Shown here piece after piece: positions 46,136 to 55,689 of a stretch of DNA of 64,000 bases (position 1 is the first letter of the stretch; every line of letters begins with the position of its first letter). The translations under genes were made by a program, and so were the position numbers. The stretch spans positions 49,321,673 through 49,385,672 of the forward strand of contig OX457026.1 in the NCBI GenBank assembly GCA_949752745.1, read 5' to 3'. Origin of the DNA: Protula sp. h YS-2021. Taxonomy: Eukaryota; Annelida; Polychaeta; Sabellida; Serpulidae. A model generated the notes under the pieces. The model did not search any database, had not been told where the DNA came from, and saw nothing but the letters and a program-made list of their open reading frames with translations.

Positions 46136-47848
46136 CAAGTAATTTGCCCTCAAACGACTCTGTAGCACCCAATTTCGCATCTTCAGCAAGTTTTGTGTCA
46201 CTAAAATGTGTAGCTGCTCCCTCTTTCTTCGACTTGCTAGCAAACTTTTGTAAAAGGGCACCAACGCCCGTAATAACGGTATCGCTTCCCGGACTACATT
46301 CAAAAGTGTCCCTGTCTTCTGTCTCACGCCTTCCCCTTGCTGCTACGGGAACATTTTCTGAAAATGTATCACATTCTAACTACATAAGCGAAATGAGCAG
46401 GACATCAAAGCTGGACACCCTGGATTGCATTTGTTTTGCAAACGCTAAACCACTGCGGATTCGCACGACAGAGACTGACAACTTCACGTGAAATCAAAAT
46501 GCCAACTACGCTTAAAGAGACCATGTAGCGGCCAGGAATAACCTTCACATCCAATCTTCAATTCAAAGCTGTACTGCACAAAACTCTTTCAATCACATTT
46601 GGAAGACCTGGAGGGCCACTACTGCTGCTGCCCTACTTGAATTTTGCACGTGACATCGTGCTAAGGCAATGCTTAAGCAATGCCTAAGCAGGATTTCACA
46701 TGCAAAATCCAAATAGGATAGCAGCAGTAATTGCCCCCCCCCCCAGGTCTTCCGTAATCACAGCAGTGATAAGCAGTCCTTTTCGCCGACAACCATAATG
46801 CAAGAAAAAAGTTTTGAATTCTTTAAAATGCCAGCACCTGATTCCCTTGACCAAATCTGCACTACTGCTACATATATCAGGATACTCCTTCCAACACACC
46901 TCAGCAACAATTCTTACCCTTTATAAATGCAAAAGCATCACTTACCCAGCGACTTCTCATAAGACGCCCCTTGAACAGCCGATTCCGCATTCGCTGAGAG
47001 TTTTGTGTCCTTTTCGCCCTGCGATGAATGTGTGTGTGCCCCCTCTTCCCTTTTCACTGGTCTCTCACGAAGCTCCTTTGACATGATATCAATGCCCGTA
47101 ATGACGCAATCGCTGTCCGAATTACGTTCTTCGGATTGCGCCACCCCCTCCCCAACGGTGACCGTAACTTCTGTGTCACGGCTTCCGATTGCAGCAACGG
47201 GTACATTTTCTGAAAAAGTATAACACTGGTATTACAAACGCTAAATCACTGTGAATTCGTACGACAGACACTGACAACTTCACATCAAGTCAAAACAGCA
47301 ACTACCTTTGAAGAGACCATGAAGCGCCCAGGAATACCCTTCACATTTCATCTTCAATTCAAAGCTGAACTTTACAGAACTCTTACAATCTTAGCAGTGG
47401 GCATCGATAAGCAGTCCGTTTCGCCGACAACCACAACGCACGAAAAAATGTTTTGAATTCTTTAAAACGTCAGCATCTGGTTGGCTTGACCAAATCTGCA
47501 CTAGTACTACATATATCACGATACTCCTTCCGACACATCTCAGCAACAATTCTTACCCTTTATAAATGCAAAAGCATCACTTACCCAGCGACTTCTCATA
47601 AGACGCCCCTTCAACAGCCGATTCCGCATTCGCTGAGAGTTTTGTGTCTTTCGCGCCCTGCGATGAATGTGTGTTAGCCGACTCTTCCCTTTTCACTGGT
47701 CTCTCACAAAGCTCTTTTGACATGGTATCAACGCCTGTAATGACGCAATAGCTGCCCGAACTACGTTCTTCGGATTGCGCCACCCCCTCCCCAACGGTGG
47801 CCGAAACTTCTGTGTCATGGCTTTCGATCGCTGCAACGGGGATATTGT
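46136..47848 (-). other. exons 4-6: tandemly triplicated exon
   Basis: Three homologous exons, 47848-47585 and 47209-46946 (264 nt each) and 46357-46136 (222 nt), all begin with a (E/D)N(V/I)PVAA motif and end with GAT/GAS..E..(S/K)LLG-type residues; the first two share VGEGVAQSEER and SAVxGASYEKSLGK. The flanking introns are also alike, so a ~640-bp exon-intron unit was duplicated. The acceptor of the 47848 copy reads TTTTCAT instead of TTTTCAG. A CAG 18 nt downstream (exon start 47830) would keep phase 1 and the frame. There are no known domains; the exons are acidic and polar. Confidence 0.7.
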
Positions 47849-48198
47849 ATGAAAATGTAAACTATTTATTCTGTGCAAGCGAAATGAACAGATGTTTTAA
47901 AATTAATTTAAACTCTGTGATTTCTTCCAATGCCAATGTTTCATTCAAATGTAAAAGCCGAGTCATAAACTATAACGTCCTTATTTCATCCTTGAACAAT
48001 TTAAAGCTTTGCCGCACAGGACATGCATGTTCAAAATTCTGACAACAGTCCGTTTCGCTTCAGTCTTACAAGTTCCGGTTCAGTAAAATAACGAAACTGC
48101 CCTTCGGATCACACGCACACACAAAAAAAAATGTTGAATGAAACGAGAAATACGCGTCAAGCAAAATATATGTTGTATATTCGTCCACGTGTAATTAC

Positions 48199-48408
48199 CT
48201 GAAATCGGTGCAGGGATATTTTCCGCTGCTTTGTTATTCTGACTACAGGCTTGGTTAACATCCGAACTGTCATCACTATCTTTAACCGGTCCCCCAACAA
48301 TTTCACCCACATAATGGGTCAAGTGGCTCTGATTCCTGCCGCATAACCTCTTTGCGGCTTCTGCCCAGGCCTTGATGTATCCCTTCCCGGGGTTTTTACA
48401 CACCTCTC
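48199..48408 (-). other. exon 3: end of PWWP domain plus acidic linker
   Basis: Borders are TTTTTTCTGCAG and GTAATTAC; it is 210 nt and phase 1 at both ends. It encodes EVCKNPGKGYIKAWAEAAKR, then a polar stretch with DSDDSSD. Lengths and phases join it cleanly to exon 2. Confidence 0.65.
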
Positions 48409-48652
48409 CTGCAGAAAAAAATGACGGAATGCTTAATCATTCCACATTTCATTCCATACAAGTTTAGACGCACATAAATCATTCCCAAAAACCATGCGAA
48501 AACACACTGTGCGTAAAGGAAAACGATACTTTTTTATCATTCCAAGGCGTGAGCACAAAAATTACACGTACACAATGGTCATTTCAATTTGTATTCCACG
48601 CAAGTTACAGAGAACAGATACCGAAGAGAAAATTCAAAAATAGGTGGTATAC

Positions 48653-49382
48653 GAATAAGTAAAATCTCGCATAAACAGTCCGTTTAGCAATGAGAACATG
48701 CAACTGGCAATACAGGGATTCAGCACTTCATCTAAGATACTGAAAAACACAAGTCCTTTTGGGTCTGATGCTTCCAGTTAGATAATCGAACCTGCAAACT
48801 TATGAAGCATTATCATGCAAAACTCAACGGAAACGGAGATTTACAAACCATAAAACGACAAAACAGACATTTAACCCAATCACAGGGAAGGAAAAAAATC
48901 GAATAAGTAAAACTCGCATGTACAGTCCGTTTAGCAATGACAACGTGCGACTGGCAATACAGGGATTCAGCACTTCATCTAAGATACTGAAAAATACAAG
49001 TCCTTTTAAGTCTGATGCCTCCGGTTAGATAATCGAACCTGCAAACTTATGAAGCATTATCATGCAAAACTCAACGGAAACGGAGATTTACAAACCATAA
49101 AACGACAAAACAGACATTTAACCAAATCACAGGGAAGGAAAAAAATCGAATAAGTAAAACTCGCATGTACAGTCCGTTTAGCAATGACAACGTGCAACTG
49201 GCAATACAGGGATTCAGCACTTCATCTAAGATACTGAAAAATACAAGTCCTTTTGAGTCTGATGCTTCCGGCTAGATAATCGAACCTGCAAACTTATGAA
49301 GCGCTATCATGCAAAATGGAGATTTGCAAACCATAAAACGACAAAACAGAATTTAACCCAATCACAGGGAAGGAAAAAATCT
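48653..49382 (+). repeat. 248-bp tandem array, three units
   Basis: Units start at 48653, 48901 and 49148 (GAATAAGTAAAA, CAGTCCGTTTAGCAATGA, GGGATTCAGCACTTCATCTA, AACCTGCAAACTTATGAAGC) and are nearly identical, so recent. The array lies in the intron between exons 2 and 3. Confidence 0.92.
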
Positions 49383-49405
49383 GTCATTTCTTAATAACAT
49401 ATTAC

Positions 49406-49922
49406 CAATTCCCACAGCCATAGGAAACGGTTTGAGCTTCCGGGGATCGGAAACTTTCTCCGGACTAAAAGTGAAAGAATGTTTTGAAATCATGGATCAC
49501 TCTCAGCTGCTATAAGGACGTCACTTCTGTCCTTGTCAAGTTTTTTTTCAGTTATTACAGGAGCAAAAATAATGTTACGATACACTGGTCTTTCAACTCC
49601 ACAAAAGTATAATTTCTGCGAATAGGACGTCATCATTCCACAAGAACACGCAAAAACAAAAGGGATTCTAAATCAACCTGGTTTTACAGGACGTCCACGA
49701 CCTGGAAAGGAAAGCAATAGAAAAATGTTTAAGAACTTACGCAAAGTCAAAACCGCAAAACGAGACTTCTATACTTCCGTCAGGGTCCCGGCCTTCCACA
49801 CGTGCAGGCCACCACTTCCTCCTATACATGTGAAGCACAACGTCACCTCTTCTGTAGCGCTGCAGATCAACGAACTGTGTCAATACCTTGGTCTTTTTTA
49901 TCCACCCTTTTTTCCGCGGCAT
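49406..49922 (-). other. exons 1-2 of the 16.5-kb element gene: PWWP domain
   Basis: Exon 1 starts at an ATG directly after TTTCACAG (49922) and encodes MPRKKGWIKKTK, then RRGDVVLHMYRRKWWPARVE and VSFCGFDFA. RGDVV...WWPA(R)V..SFCG are PWWP hallmarks (binding of methylated histone tails or DNA). Donor GTAAGT at 49740. Exon 2 (49464-49406, borders TTTTAG and GTAATA) continues in phase with PEKVSDPRKLKPFP, the loop before the C-terminal helix. Exon 3 then supplies KNPGKGYIKAWAEAAKRL, a helix like the end of PWWP domains. The three exons together make one domain. Confidence 0.7.
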
Positions 49923-50085
49923 CTGTGAAAGCAATAAGAGAATGATCATTAGCTGAATATATTAGGAATTTGAAATAACGACAACACAATCCATAAATCT
50001 TAGCGAAACTAACCGACAAGTGACCGGATACATTTGGTGCAGCATTGTGATTTTCTTTTTCTTTTTTTTTTTTTTTTTTTACTGC

Positions 50086-50205
50086 TATGGCCATATCGGA
50101 GCCCCCTGCAACATTATTCTGAAATAAGTCATTCAAAATCTCTCTAACCGTGGAGTCCCTCGCGGACTAGCAAGAAGGAATCTCAATCTTAGGTATGACC
50201 CGACA
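50086..50205 (-). mobile_element. 5'-truncated SINE of the tRNA-SINE family
   Basis: ACTGCTATGGCCATATCGGA, GCCCCCTGCAACATTATTCTG and TCTTAGGTATGACCCGAC match the bodies at 398-646 and 16383-16621. The tRNA head is missing. It lies upstream of the minus-strand gene. Confidence 0.75.
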
Positions 50206-51230
50206 GCATGAGCTATAACTGCGCGAAATTGACCGATTTTTTTTTTTACATTCTAAGAGATCATCCATGCCGTTTTTTCTTCTATCATTACATCCTAATC
50301 CCACCTGAATTCAGCCGAAACGCAACAATTTTTCCGCGAATTGGCTTATTCTTTTAAGCGTTCAGGGTGGAGGGGGAGCCAAAGCATCCGGACTGCGTTC
50401 AGGGTAGGGGGTTTAAAATTGGCAAAAGTCTGTGAACGTATTAACAGGGCTGGAAATTGGCGGGGAACCGAGACCCTCCTTTTTGGCTACCCAGAGTCCG
50501 ACTGAGCCGCGAAAAATCAGGTCTTCTTGCGCCCTATGTTATCTTAACACGGTTCGGATCCACCCTAAATAGCTTTGGACCCTTTTTTAAAGACCCGGGT
50601 CCCAAGGACCCGGACCAAAAGAAGCTATTTTCCAGCAGTGGCCACTTACAAAAAATTGTAAACCAAGAAATCCAGGAAAAGACAACATCGACAGCATTTT
50701 CAAGCGAAACTGAGCAACAATTTTCTGAGCGAACACTTCTAGACACTTAAATCCGTAAAATAAAAAGATATGTTAGCTCAGGATGTGCCGCCCTCACAAT
50801 TTAGCCTGTATTTTTACAGCAGCATCTTACACAAAAAAGTGCCACAAATCACACCAAACACGCTAAAACAACATTTTCTCGTGATTCACAAAATAACCGC
50901 GATTTTAACATGTGTGTATTTACCTTTCAGGCGTATCCTCATTAACTTTGTATCCACTTTGAAGTTTTCAAAAATTATCCACATGTAACCTGGATGCTTT
51001 CTGCATTGACAGTGACGCCACCAAGAACAAAGCCGCGCACATACACCTCGTGACAGGTTAATTTGCATACTGAGTCAAAAAAAAAACATTCAAGTTCATG
51101 TACACAGTGTAGTGTTTCGCAGATAATTTCATTCCAAACCTTACCATATTTTTTATAAACTAACACAAGCTAAAAAATATCACCAAACAAGCATTTTAAT
51201 GGCAGATAACCTTGAAAAAATAACGGATTA
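50206..51230. other. upstream non-coding DNA of the 16.5-kb element, part 1
   Basis: No exon is recognised. GCGAAA words are present near 50222, 50330 and 50705. CCCGGGTC/GACCCGG at about 50594-50612 forms a small hairpin. A promoter could lie between here and 49925, but no clear TATA or initiator can be defended. Confidence 0.35.
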
Positions 51231-51735
51231 TTTCGCGCGTAAACAGTAACAAGGCACGCCAATCATAAAAGTAGTGCACACACAATTAAAACAGCGCTCA
51301 ATAATATACAGTCAGCCTGTCATGAGCGTGGGAACCTCGAGCAAAATTTTAGCCCGTTCACAGATGAAAGCAAACCTACTGCGAAATAGAGCTTCTGATA
51401 CGTGTTTGAACTGGCAATTCCGAAGGAGGACGGGGGCGTGGATGGAGAGGGGGGAGGGATCTAGGAAGCATATATGACATTTTTCGCATGTAAATAGTAA
51501 CAAGGCAAGCCAATCATAAAAGTAGTGCTCAAACAAATAAAACACCGCACAATAATACACAATCAGCCTATCACATGTGCGTGAGAATCTCTCGCTTTAG
51601 CCCGCTGACAGATGCAAGCAAATCAACTACGAATAGTCGTTTCGGTGTGTTTATCAACTGTCAATTTCGCAGTTGGCGTGTACAAGAGAGGAGGAGGAAG
51701 GGTGAGGGGGATCTGGCCGTCAAATTTTTTTTCAC
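51231..51735 (+). repeat. ~250-bp tandem duplication
   Basis: Two units, from about 51231 and 51483, share AGTAACAAGGCA(C/A)GCCAATCATA, AAAGTAGTGC, ATCAGCCT(A/G)TC-type words, TTTAGCCCG(T/C)(T/G)(C/G)ACAGATG and a GGAGGRGGG-rich end. GCGAAA motifs are included. Confidence 0.8.
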
Positions 51736-51839
51736 TTCTAGACTTTACCAGTGCATTTCGCTTTTTGGGGAAGGGGTGGGGTTTACCCTGAATGCCAACA
51801 ACCCCGTTGTTGCACCAATTTAACAGTACAAATGCTACA

Positions 51840-51907
51840 ATTTTTGGCTCGAAAAAAAAAAAAGCCGTTTTGATGTGCCAAAACGTAAAGTCAACGTGAA
51901 ACGAATC

Positions 51908-51950
<43 letters not shown>

Positions 51951-53290
51951 TTTTTTTTAAATAAAGCATACTCAAGATTAAGGACAGTGAGATAGTGAAA
52001 CTCAGTTAAAGCGATATTTTTTTTCGATAAAGGGAGGGGGAGGTTTGCACGTCATTGTCTCCCACAAGCTACACTAATGGAGCAATATATTTTTGAAGGA
52101 TTGCGTCCTGCAATGAATAAAATAAGCCCATTTTAATGCGATTATCAACTACCAATTTCGCAGCAGTTGCGTATTGGAGAGGGGGAGGGAGTTCTCGCCT
52201 GCAAAAATCTTACGTTTAATGGTGTTACACATTTTTTTATGACTAATAGGCTTTACCATTGCATTTTGTTCTTGGGACGGGGGGGGGGGGGGGGAAGGAG
52301 GAGTGGGGGAGTCGCACACCCTCTCTATTTGCGCTAATACAAAAATGCACTTTTGAAGTCTTAGTTTCAGTCAAAGTGAAATAAGTCGAATTTGAAAAAA
52401 AAGACAGCACAATTAAGATTAAGGTCACCAAGCAGTGAGAAACGAAACTCAGTTTAAGTGATATTGACGGAAAGACTGAGTGTATATTAGACTTGATCGC
52501 ACATGAAACACGCTTGTTCGCCCCAGAAAAATATAAAATGGCATCACTCAAGAACCTGCCTCTACACGGCGTAACCAAGCAAATTTGGGAGAATTTGGTG
52601 GCCAAAGCACACTCAAGTTTAAGGGCATCAAATAATGAGAAACAAGTAAGTATTTGTGAAACACAAGCAGGCCCCAACCGCACCCCAAATTCACAGGGGT
52701 ATAAAGCGATGACGGACGGACGGAGAGACGGACGGACACCCCCAACCTATAGGCCCCAATCCGAAGGGTTGCGGCATAATGAAAGCCAATGTCAGCGATA
52801 TCCACAGAAAGAGTGGGTGTAAATAAGACATATGCGGACATGAAACACGCTTGCACACGCCAAGAAAAAAAGTTTAAAATGAATGGTACTGAGAGTTTAC
52901 TGTAACTGCACCTCACACGCGGCACTTTTGAAGTATTAGATTCAATCAAAGTGAAATAAGCCGAATTTGAAAAAGAAGACAGCACACTTAAGATTACGGT
53001 CACCAAGCAGTGAGAAACAAAACTCAGTTCAAGTGATATTGACGGAAAAACTGAGTGTATATTAAACTTGTACGCACATGACACACGCTTGTACACCCCA
53101 AAAATATAAATGTCATCCACAAGAATCTGCCTCTACACAGCGAAACCAGGCGAATTTGGGAGAATTTGTTTAAGGGCATCAAGTAATGAGAGATTAAGTC
53201 AATTTCAGCGATAGCCACAGAAAGATTGAGTGTAAATAAGACATGTACGGACACGAAACACGCCTGTTCGCACAACAAAAAGTTATAAAT
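51840..53290 (+). repeat. diverged copies of the intron repeat, with (CT)n and a pearl-type tail
   Basis: CTCAAGATTAAGG, CACCAAGCAGTGAGAAAC, AACTCAGTT and GATATTGACGGAAA recur at about 51970, 52410, 52990 and (part) 53160. (CT)n lies at 51915-51942 and a G-run at about 52279-52294. ATGACGGACGGACGG..GACGGACGGACACCCCC (52711-52744) resembles the microsatellite end of pearl-like elements. No gene is seen. Confidence 0.7.
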
Positions 53291-54128
53291 TGCACTGAGA
53301 GTTCACAGTGACTGCAATTCACACACAACACGCATACATGAGGCTTGCGAAACAGACCGGCTTACATAAAGAAACCGAGAATAATATGTCAAAGAAATGA
53401 CTTGGTTTAAAAAAAAACAAGAATCTACGAAGATAAACAAACTCTAACGATTGCTTAATAAAATATGTGACACTTTGCTTCAGTCAAACAAAAATATGTA
53501 CTTTAAAAAATGAAGTGGAAACTTTCTGATATTATCGTCCACTACCAAAAGGGGTGTTGCCTTGTTTACCCTCAACTTTAACTTTGATTTTTGAGATTTA
53601 TAGGCTACAAACAAAACAACAAATAACTTTAAAACGTATTTGCGATATTATTCTTCCTGTTTTAAATACAATTATACGGATATGCCACCCCAAAATCTAC
53701 TAAAATGTAGGCCAAAAAGTAGACAACCACCCGGGGCCGGGTCCATTCCAACACGTGGTCGCGCTCCCCTGACACATGTGCTAGCACCTGATTGGCTGAA
53801 ATGTGATATAAAAATAGATTTCACACAGATCGAAAGACGTGTACGCCTTCTGATTGGCCCTCGTTCCACGTGCTTTTCTCACACACAGTTCATGGTAGGT
53901 AGCCACCTATATGTTGGTGTGAGAACTATTTTACACAGAAAATTCGATGGTTTCTGTAAATTTCTGCGAAATAGGCATGTGGGCTCAGGTGAAAGAGCAC
54001 GTCTTGTTTCGCAAAATGAACCCCTAACACAGGTTTGCGAAACGGACGACCCGACCAAAATGCGAAACGGACCGAAATTCGGTCCGTTTCACTTTAACAT
54101 TGCAACGTGATACACACCAATTCGTCTT
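53291..54128. other. upstream non-coding DNA of the 16.5-kb element, part 2
   Basis: No exon is recognised. The last 130 bp before the right terminus hold four GCGAAA words (about 53963, 54012, 54037, 54062), the densest cluster in the window, with GAAACGGACC and its inverse GGTCCGTTTC forming a hairpin at about 54064-54090. Confidence 0.5.
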
Positions 54129-54227
54129 GTTTCCCGACGAAGCCGCATCCACACATACATACGGACGACGGATACCCCTCTATTGATAAGATAAGACCAG
54201 CCCGACATAGTCGGCTGGTCTAAAAAG

Positions 54228-54860
54228 CATAAGCCGCATGCACGATCCTTTAGTGGTGCCTCATACCAAAAATAAATGGAATCGGATCAAGAATGTAGGA
54301 GGAGATACAGTTTAAAAATTTTCTTCAAAAATTCGCCAAAAATTGAAAAATCACCCGATCGACTAAAAAAACCACAAGCCGTATGCAAAACCGCTTAGGG
54401 ATGCATCAAACCAAAAATAAATGACATCGAATCAAAATTGTAGGAGTAGATGCATTTTGAATTATTTTCGAAATCTTTGCTTAAAAAGTTCCCCAAAAAT
54501 ACAAAAATTATTCGATTGACTAAAAAAGCACACGCCGTGTGCGCGACCCTTTAGGGGTGCCTCATACCAAAAATAAATGAAATCGGATAAAAAATGTAGG
54601 AGGAGATAGGTTTTAAAATTTTTTCTTCAAAAATTCGCCAAAAATTCAAAAATCACCCGATCGACTAAAAAAGCACAAGCCGTATGCAGGACCCATTAGG
54701 GATGCCTCATACCAAAAATAAATGCCATCGGGTCAAAATTGTAGGAGGAGATGCATTTTGAACCAAACTTTACTAAATAAACAACTAACTAACTAACGGA
54801 CGCCACCCACAAACCGATAGGAATACCCAGCTTACGTGTAACGTAAGCTGGGCTAAAAAG
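54228..54860 (+). repeat. ~145-bp array (copy 3, right half) and 3' hairpin of the composite element
   Basis: About four units continue the array stopped at 36251. AACTAACTAACTAACGGACG follows, then CCCAGCTTACGTGTAACG with TAAGCTGGG (a perfect hairpin at about 54827-54852) and CTAAAAAG at 54860. The right end of the hAT-like outer element (54861-54878) follows at once. Confidence 0.85.
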
Positions 54861-54884
54861 GATGATGTGGCAACACTGGGCTGT

Positions 54885-55680
54885 CGAAAACTTAACAATT
54901 TGTCAAAAATAATAGAGAGAATCAATATTCAAGAAAAAAAGAGTTCAAATGAATCACAATTATTTCTTTTTACTGTGAGATTAAACTTCGGGCGCACATG
55001 ATGACGAAATGCGTCAAATGTTTGTAAAATTACAAGACATCTCGTTTGGCAGCTTTAAAATCATACAATTTATCGCCTCCATTTTATCGAGCATATTTAG
55101 ATTTTTTGTGTGTCAACTAAGGCTCAATTATTTAAGATTTTTTTTCTAATATACCTTATCGTTAAATTTTGTAAATGTCTAAAAATTAGTAAAACATAGC
55201 ACAACCATTAACTTGGACCCCCTAGCTCCGAGAAACGGTACGCTGCAGGGTTTCAATGTATCGCTTCAATTCCTCGCTATATGACGATATGCAAGTCAAC
55301 TGCGCTCGCTTTGAGGCACATCTGCAACAACTTTGTGCGAGATTCAACGACCCACAAGTCTTTATTGGTATTTGATAAAGGCCTTCAAAGTATAACGGTA
55401 ATGGTATGCAACTTCTGTAAAAAGAAAAGAACTTCTTTAAAAGAAAAGAATACGGAATAACCATAAATCTCCGGCAATAATTGACATTCGTTTGCATACA
55501 ATAGCTTATCACGTGAAAATGTGACAACAAATTTTGTGACTATACGCCAAAAACTTGATTGTAAACGCCTCCCGCGTTTATTTTTTGTTACGTTAGCGTT
55601 TGTCTAAAGTTCTACTGCTGTCTCTTATTTATTTATTGTCTTTATTTTAATGCACAGAAAGTGTGCGTGTGTATTCAATG
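54885..55680. other. unassigned DNA right of the nested stack
   Basis: AT-rich, with no recognised gene or repeat. A minus-strand open frame of 102 codons (55222-55530) has no motif I know. Confidence 0.35.
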
Positions 55681-55689
55681 TATAAGTGT

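Larger units (their letters stand above)
40153..49922 (-). pseudogene. PWWP / zinc-finger / Myb-SANT-like gene of the 16.5-kb element, about 14 exons, broken
   Basis: Exons on the minus strand: 49922-49741, 49464-49406, 48408-48199, 47848-47585, 47209-46946, 46357-46136, 45917-45858, 45540-45352, 45126-44818, 43511-41803, 41579-41511, 41218-40943, 40737-40624, 40379-40153. The first intron is phase 2; nearly all others are phase 1 with a split G codon, and internal exon lengths are multiples of three. Domain order: PWWP, three repeated exons, acidic linkers, a Ser/Lys-rich basic region, two zinc-finger segments, and two SANT-like domains. The 1.7-kb exon carries an 88-bp insertion and a 1-nt frameshift, one acceptor is mutated, and no good donor ends that exon. 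A chromatin- or DNA-binding role is inferred from domains; whether it was a transposase accessory or captured cargo is open. Confidence 0.65.
37597..54149 (-). mobile_element. 16.5-kb element with terminal inverted repeats carrying a multi-exon gene
   Basis: The left terminus contains AGCTACGTCGGGAAAC (37599-37614). The right terminus read inward contains GGCTTCGTCGGGAAAC (54144-54129), a 14-of-16 match, and both continue with GACGAAT a few bases in. CACACATAC flanks at 37588-37596 and 54150-54158, a possible 9-bp duplication in a (CA)-rich context. The element is inserted in the tail of the second rolling-circle-like element. It carries a minus-strand gene of about 14 exons (49922-40153) and about 4 kb of non-coding DNA upstream of it, with GCGAAAYG words throughout. 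Superfamily unknown. Confidence 0.6.
36252..54227 (+). mobile_element. second rolling-circle-like element, split by a 16.5-kb insertion
   Basis: It starts AACAAGCATGTCCAGGGACATG, then GACCAGCTG, and ends with hairpin GACCAGCCCGACATAGTCGG (CTGGTC) and TAAAAAG at 54227. The host array continues on both sides. The interior holds a LINE endonuclease fragment and four ~155-bp units; from 37597 to 54149 it is interrupted by another element. Without that it would be about 1.4 kb, similar to the copy at 8964-9737 plus the LINE scrap. Confidence 0.65.
23225..54860 (+). mobile_element. composite Helitron/Helentron-like element, copy 3, split by nested insertions
   Basis: It has the order of copies 1 and 2 (51-bp array, ~145-bp array, microsatellite, CTTACGTGTAACGTAAG hairpin, CTAAAAAG), but here the 51-bp array is interrupted at 25217-34676 and the ~145-bp array at 36252-54227. 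Without those, about 4.2 kb remain. The usual left leader starting AACAAGTTTGTCC is missing, and the array abuts the hAT-like left end directly. Confidence 0.65.
23106..54878. mobile_element. hAT-like element whose ends lie 31.8 kb apart (outermost layer)
   Basis: The left end is CAGTGTTGCCACGG at 23106; the right end read inward from 54878 is CAGTGTTGCCACATC. This gives a 12-bp terminal inverted repeat. GGCTGT lies immediately outside on both sides (23100-23105 and 54879-54884), a 6-bp duplication. The left subterminal zone (to about 23220) holds three AAAAAAGTATAAAA-type words. Only 18 bp remain inside the right end before another element begins, so the original element was probably small and was filled by later insertions. 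The TIR is nearly that of the 9.46-kb hAT element inside it. Confidence 0.7.

Noticed and set aside
49685..49701. GRGRP-like AT-hook micro-exon after the PWWP exon (CCAG at 49702-49705)
   Set aside because: The phase does not fit the 2-nt remainder of exon 1 and soon meets a stop; the exon at 49464-49406 fits the phase and completes the PWWP domain.
23106..54878. Maverick/Polinton, suggested by the 6-bp duplications and the ~32-kb size
   Set aside because: No DNA polymerase B, integrase, ATPase or capsid genes are seen, the ends start CAGTG as in hAT elements, and the inner element with the same ends encodes a hAT transposase.
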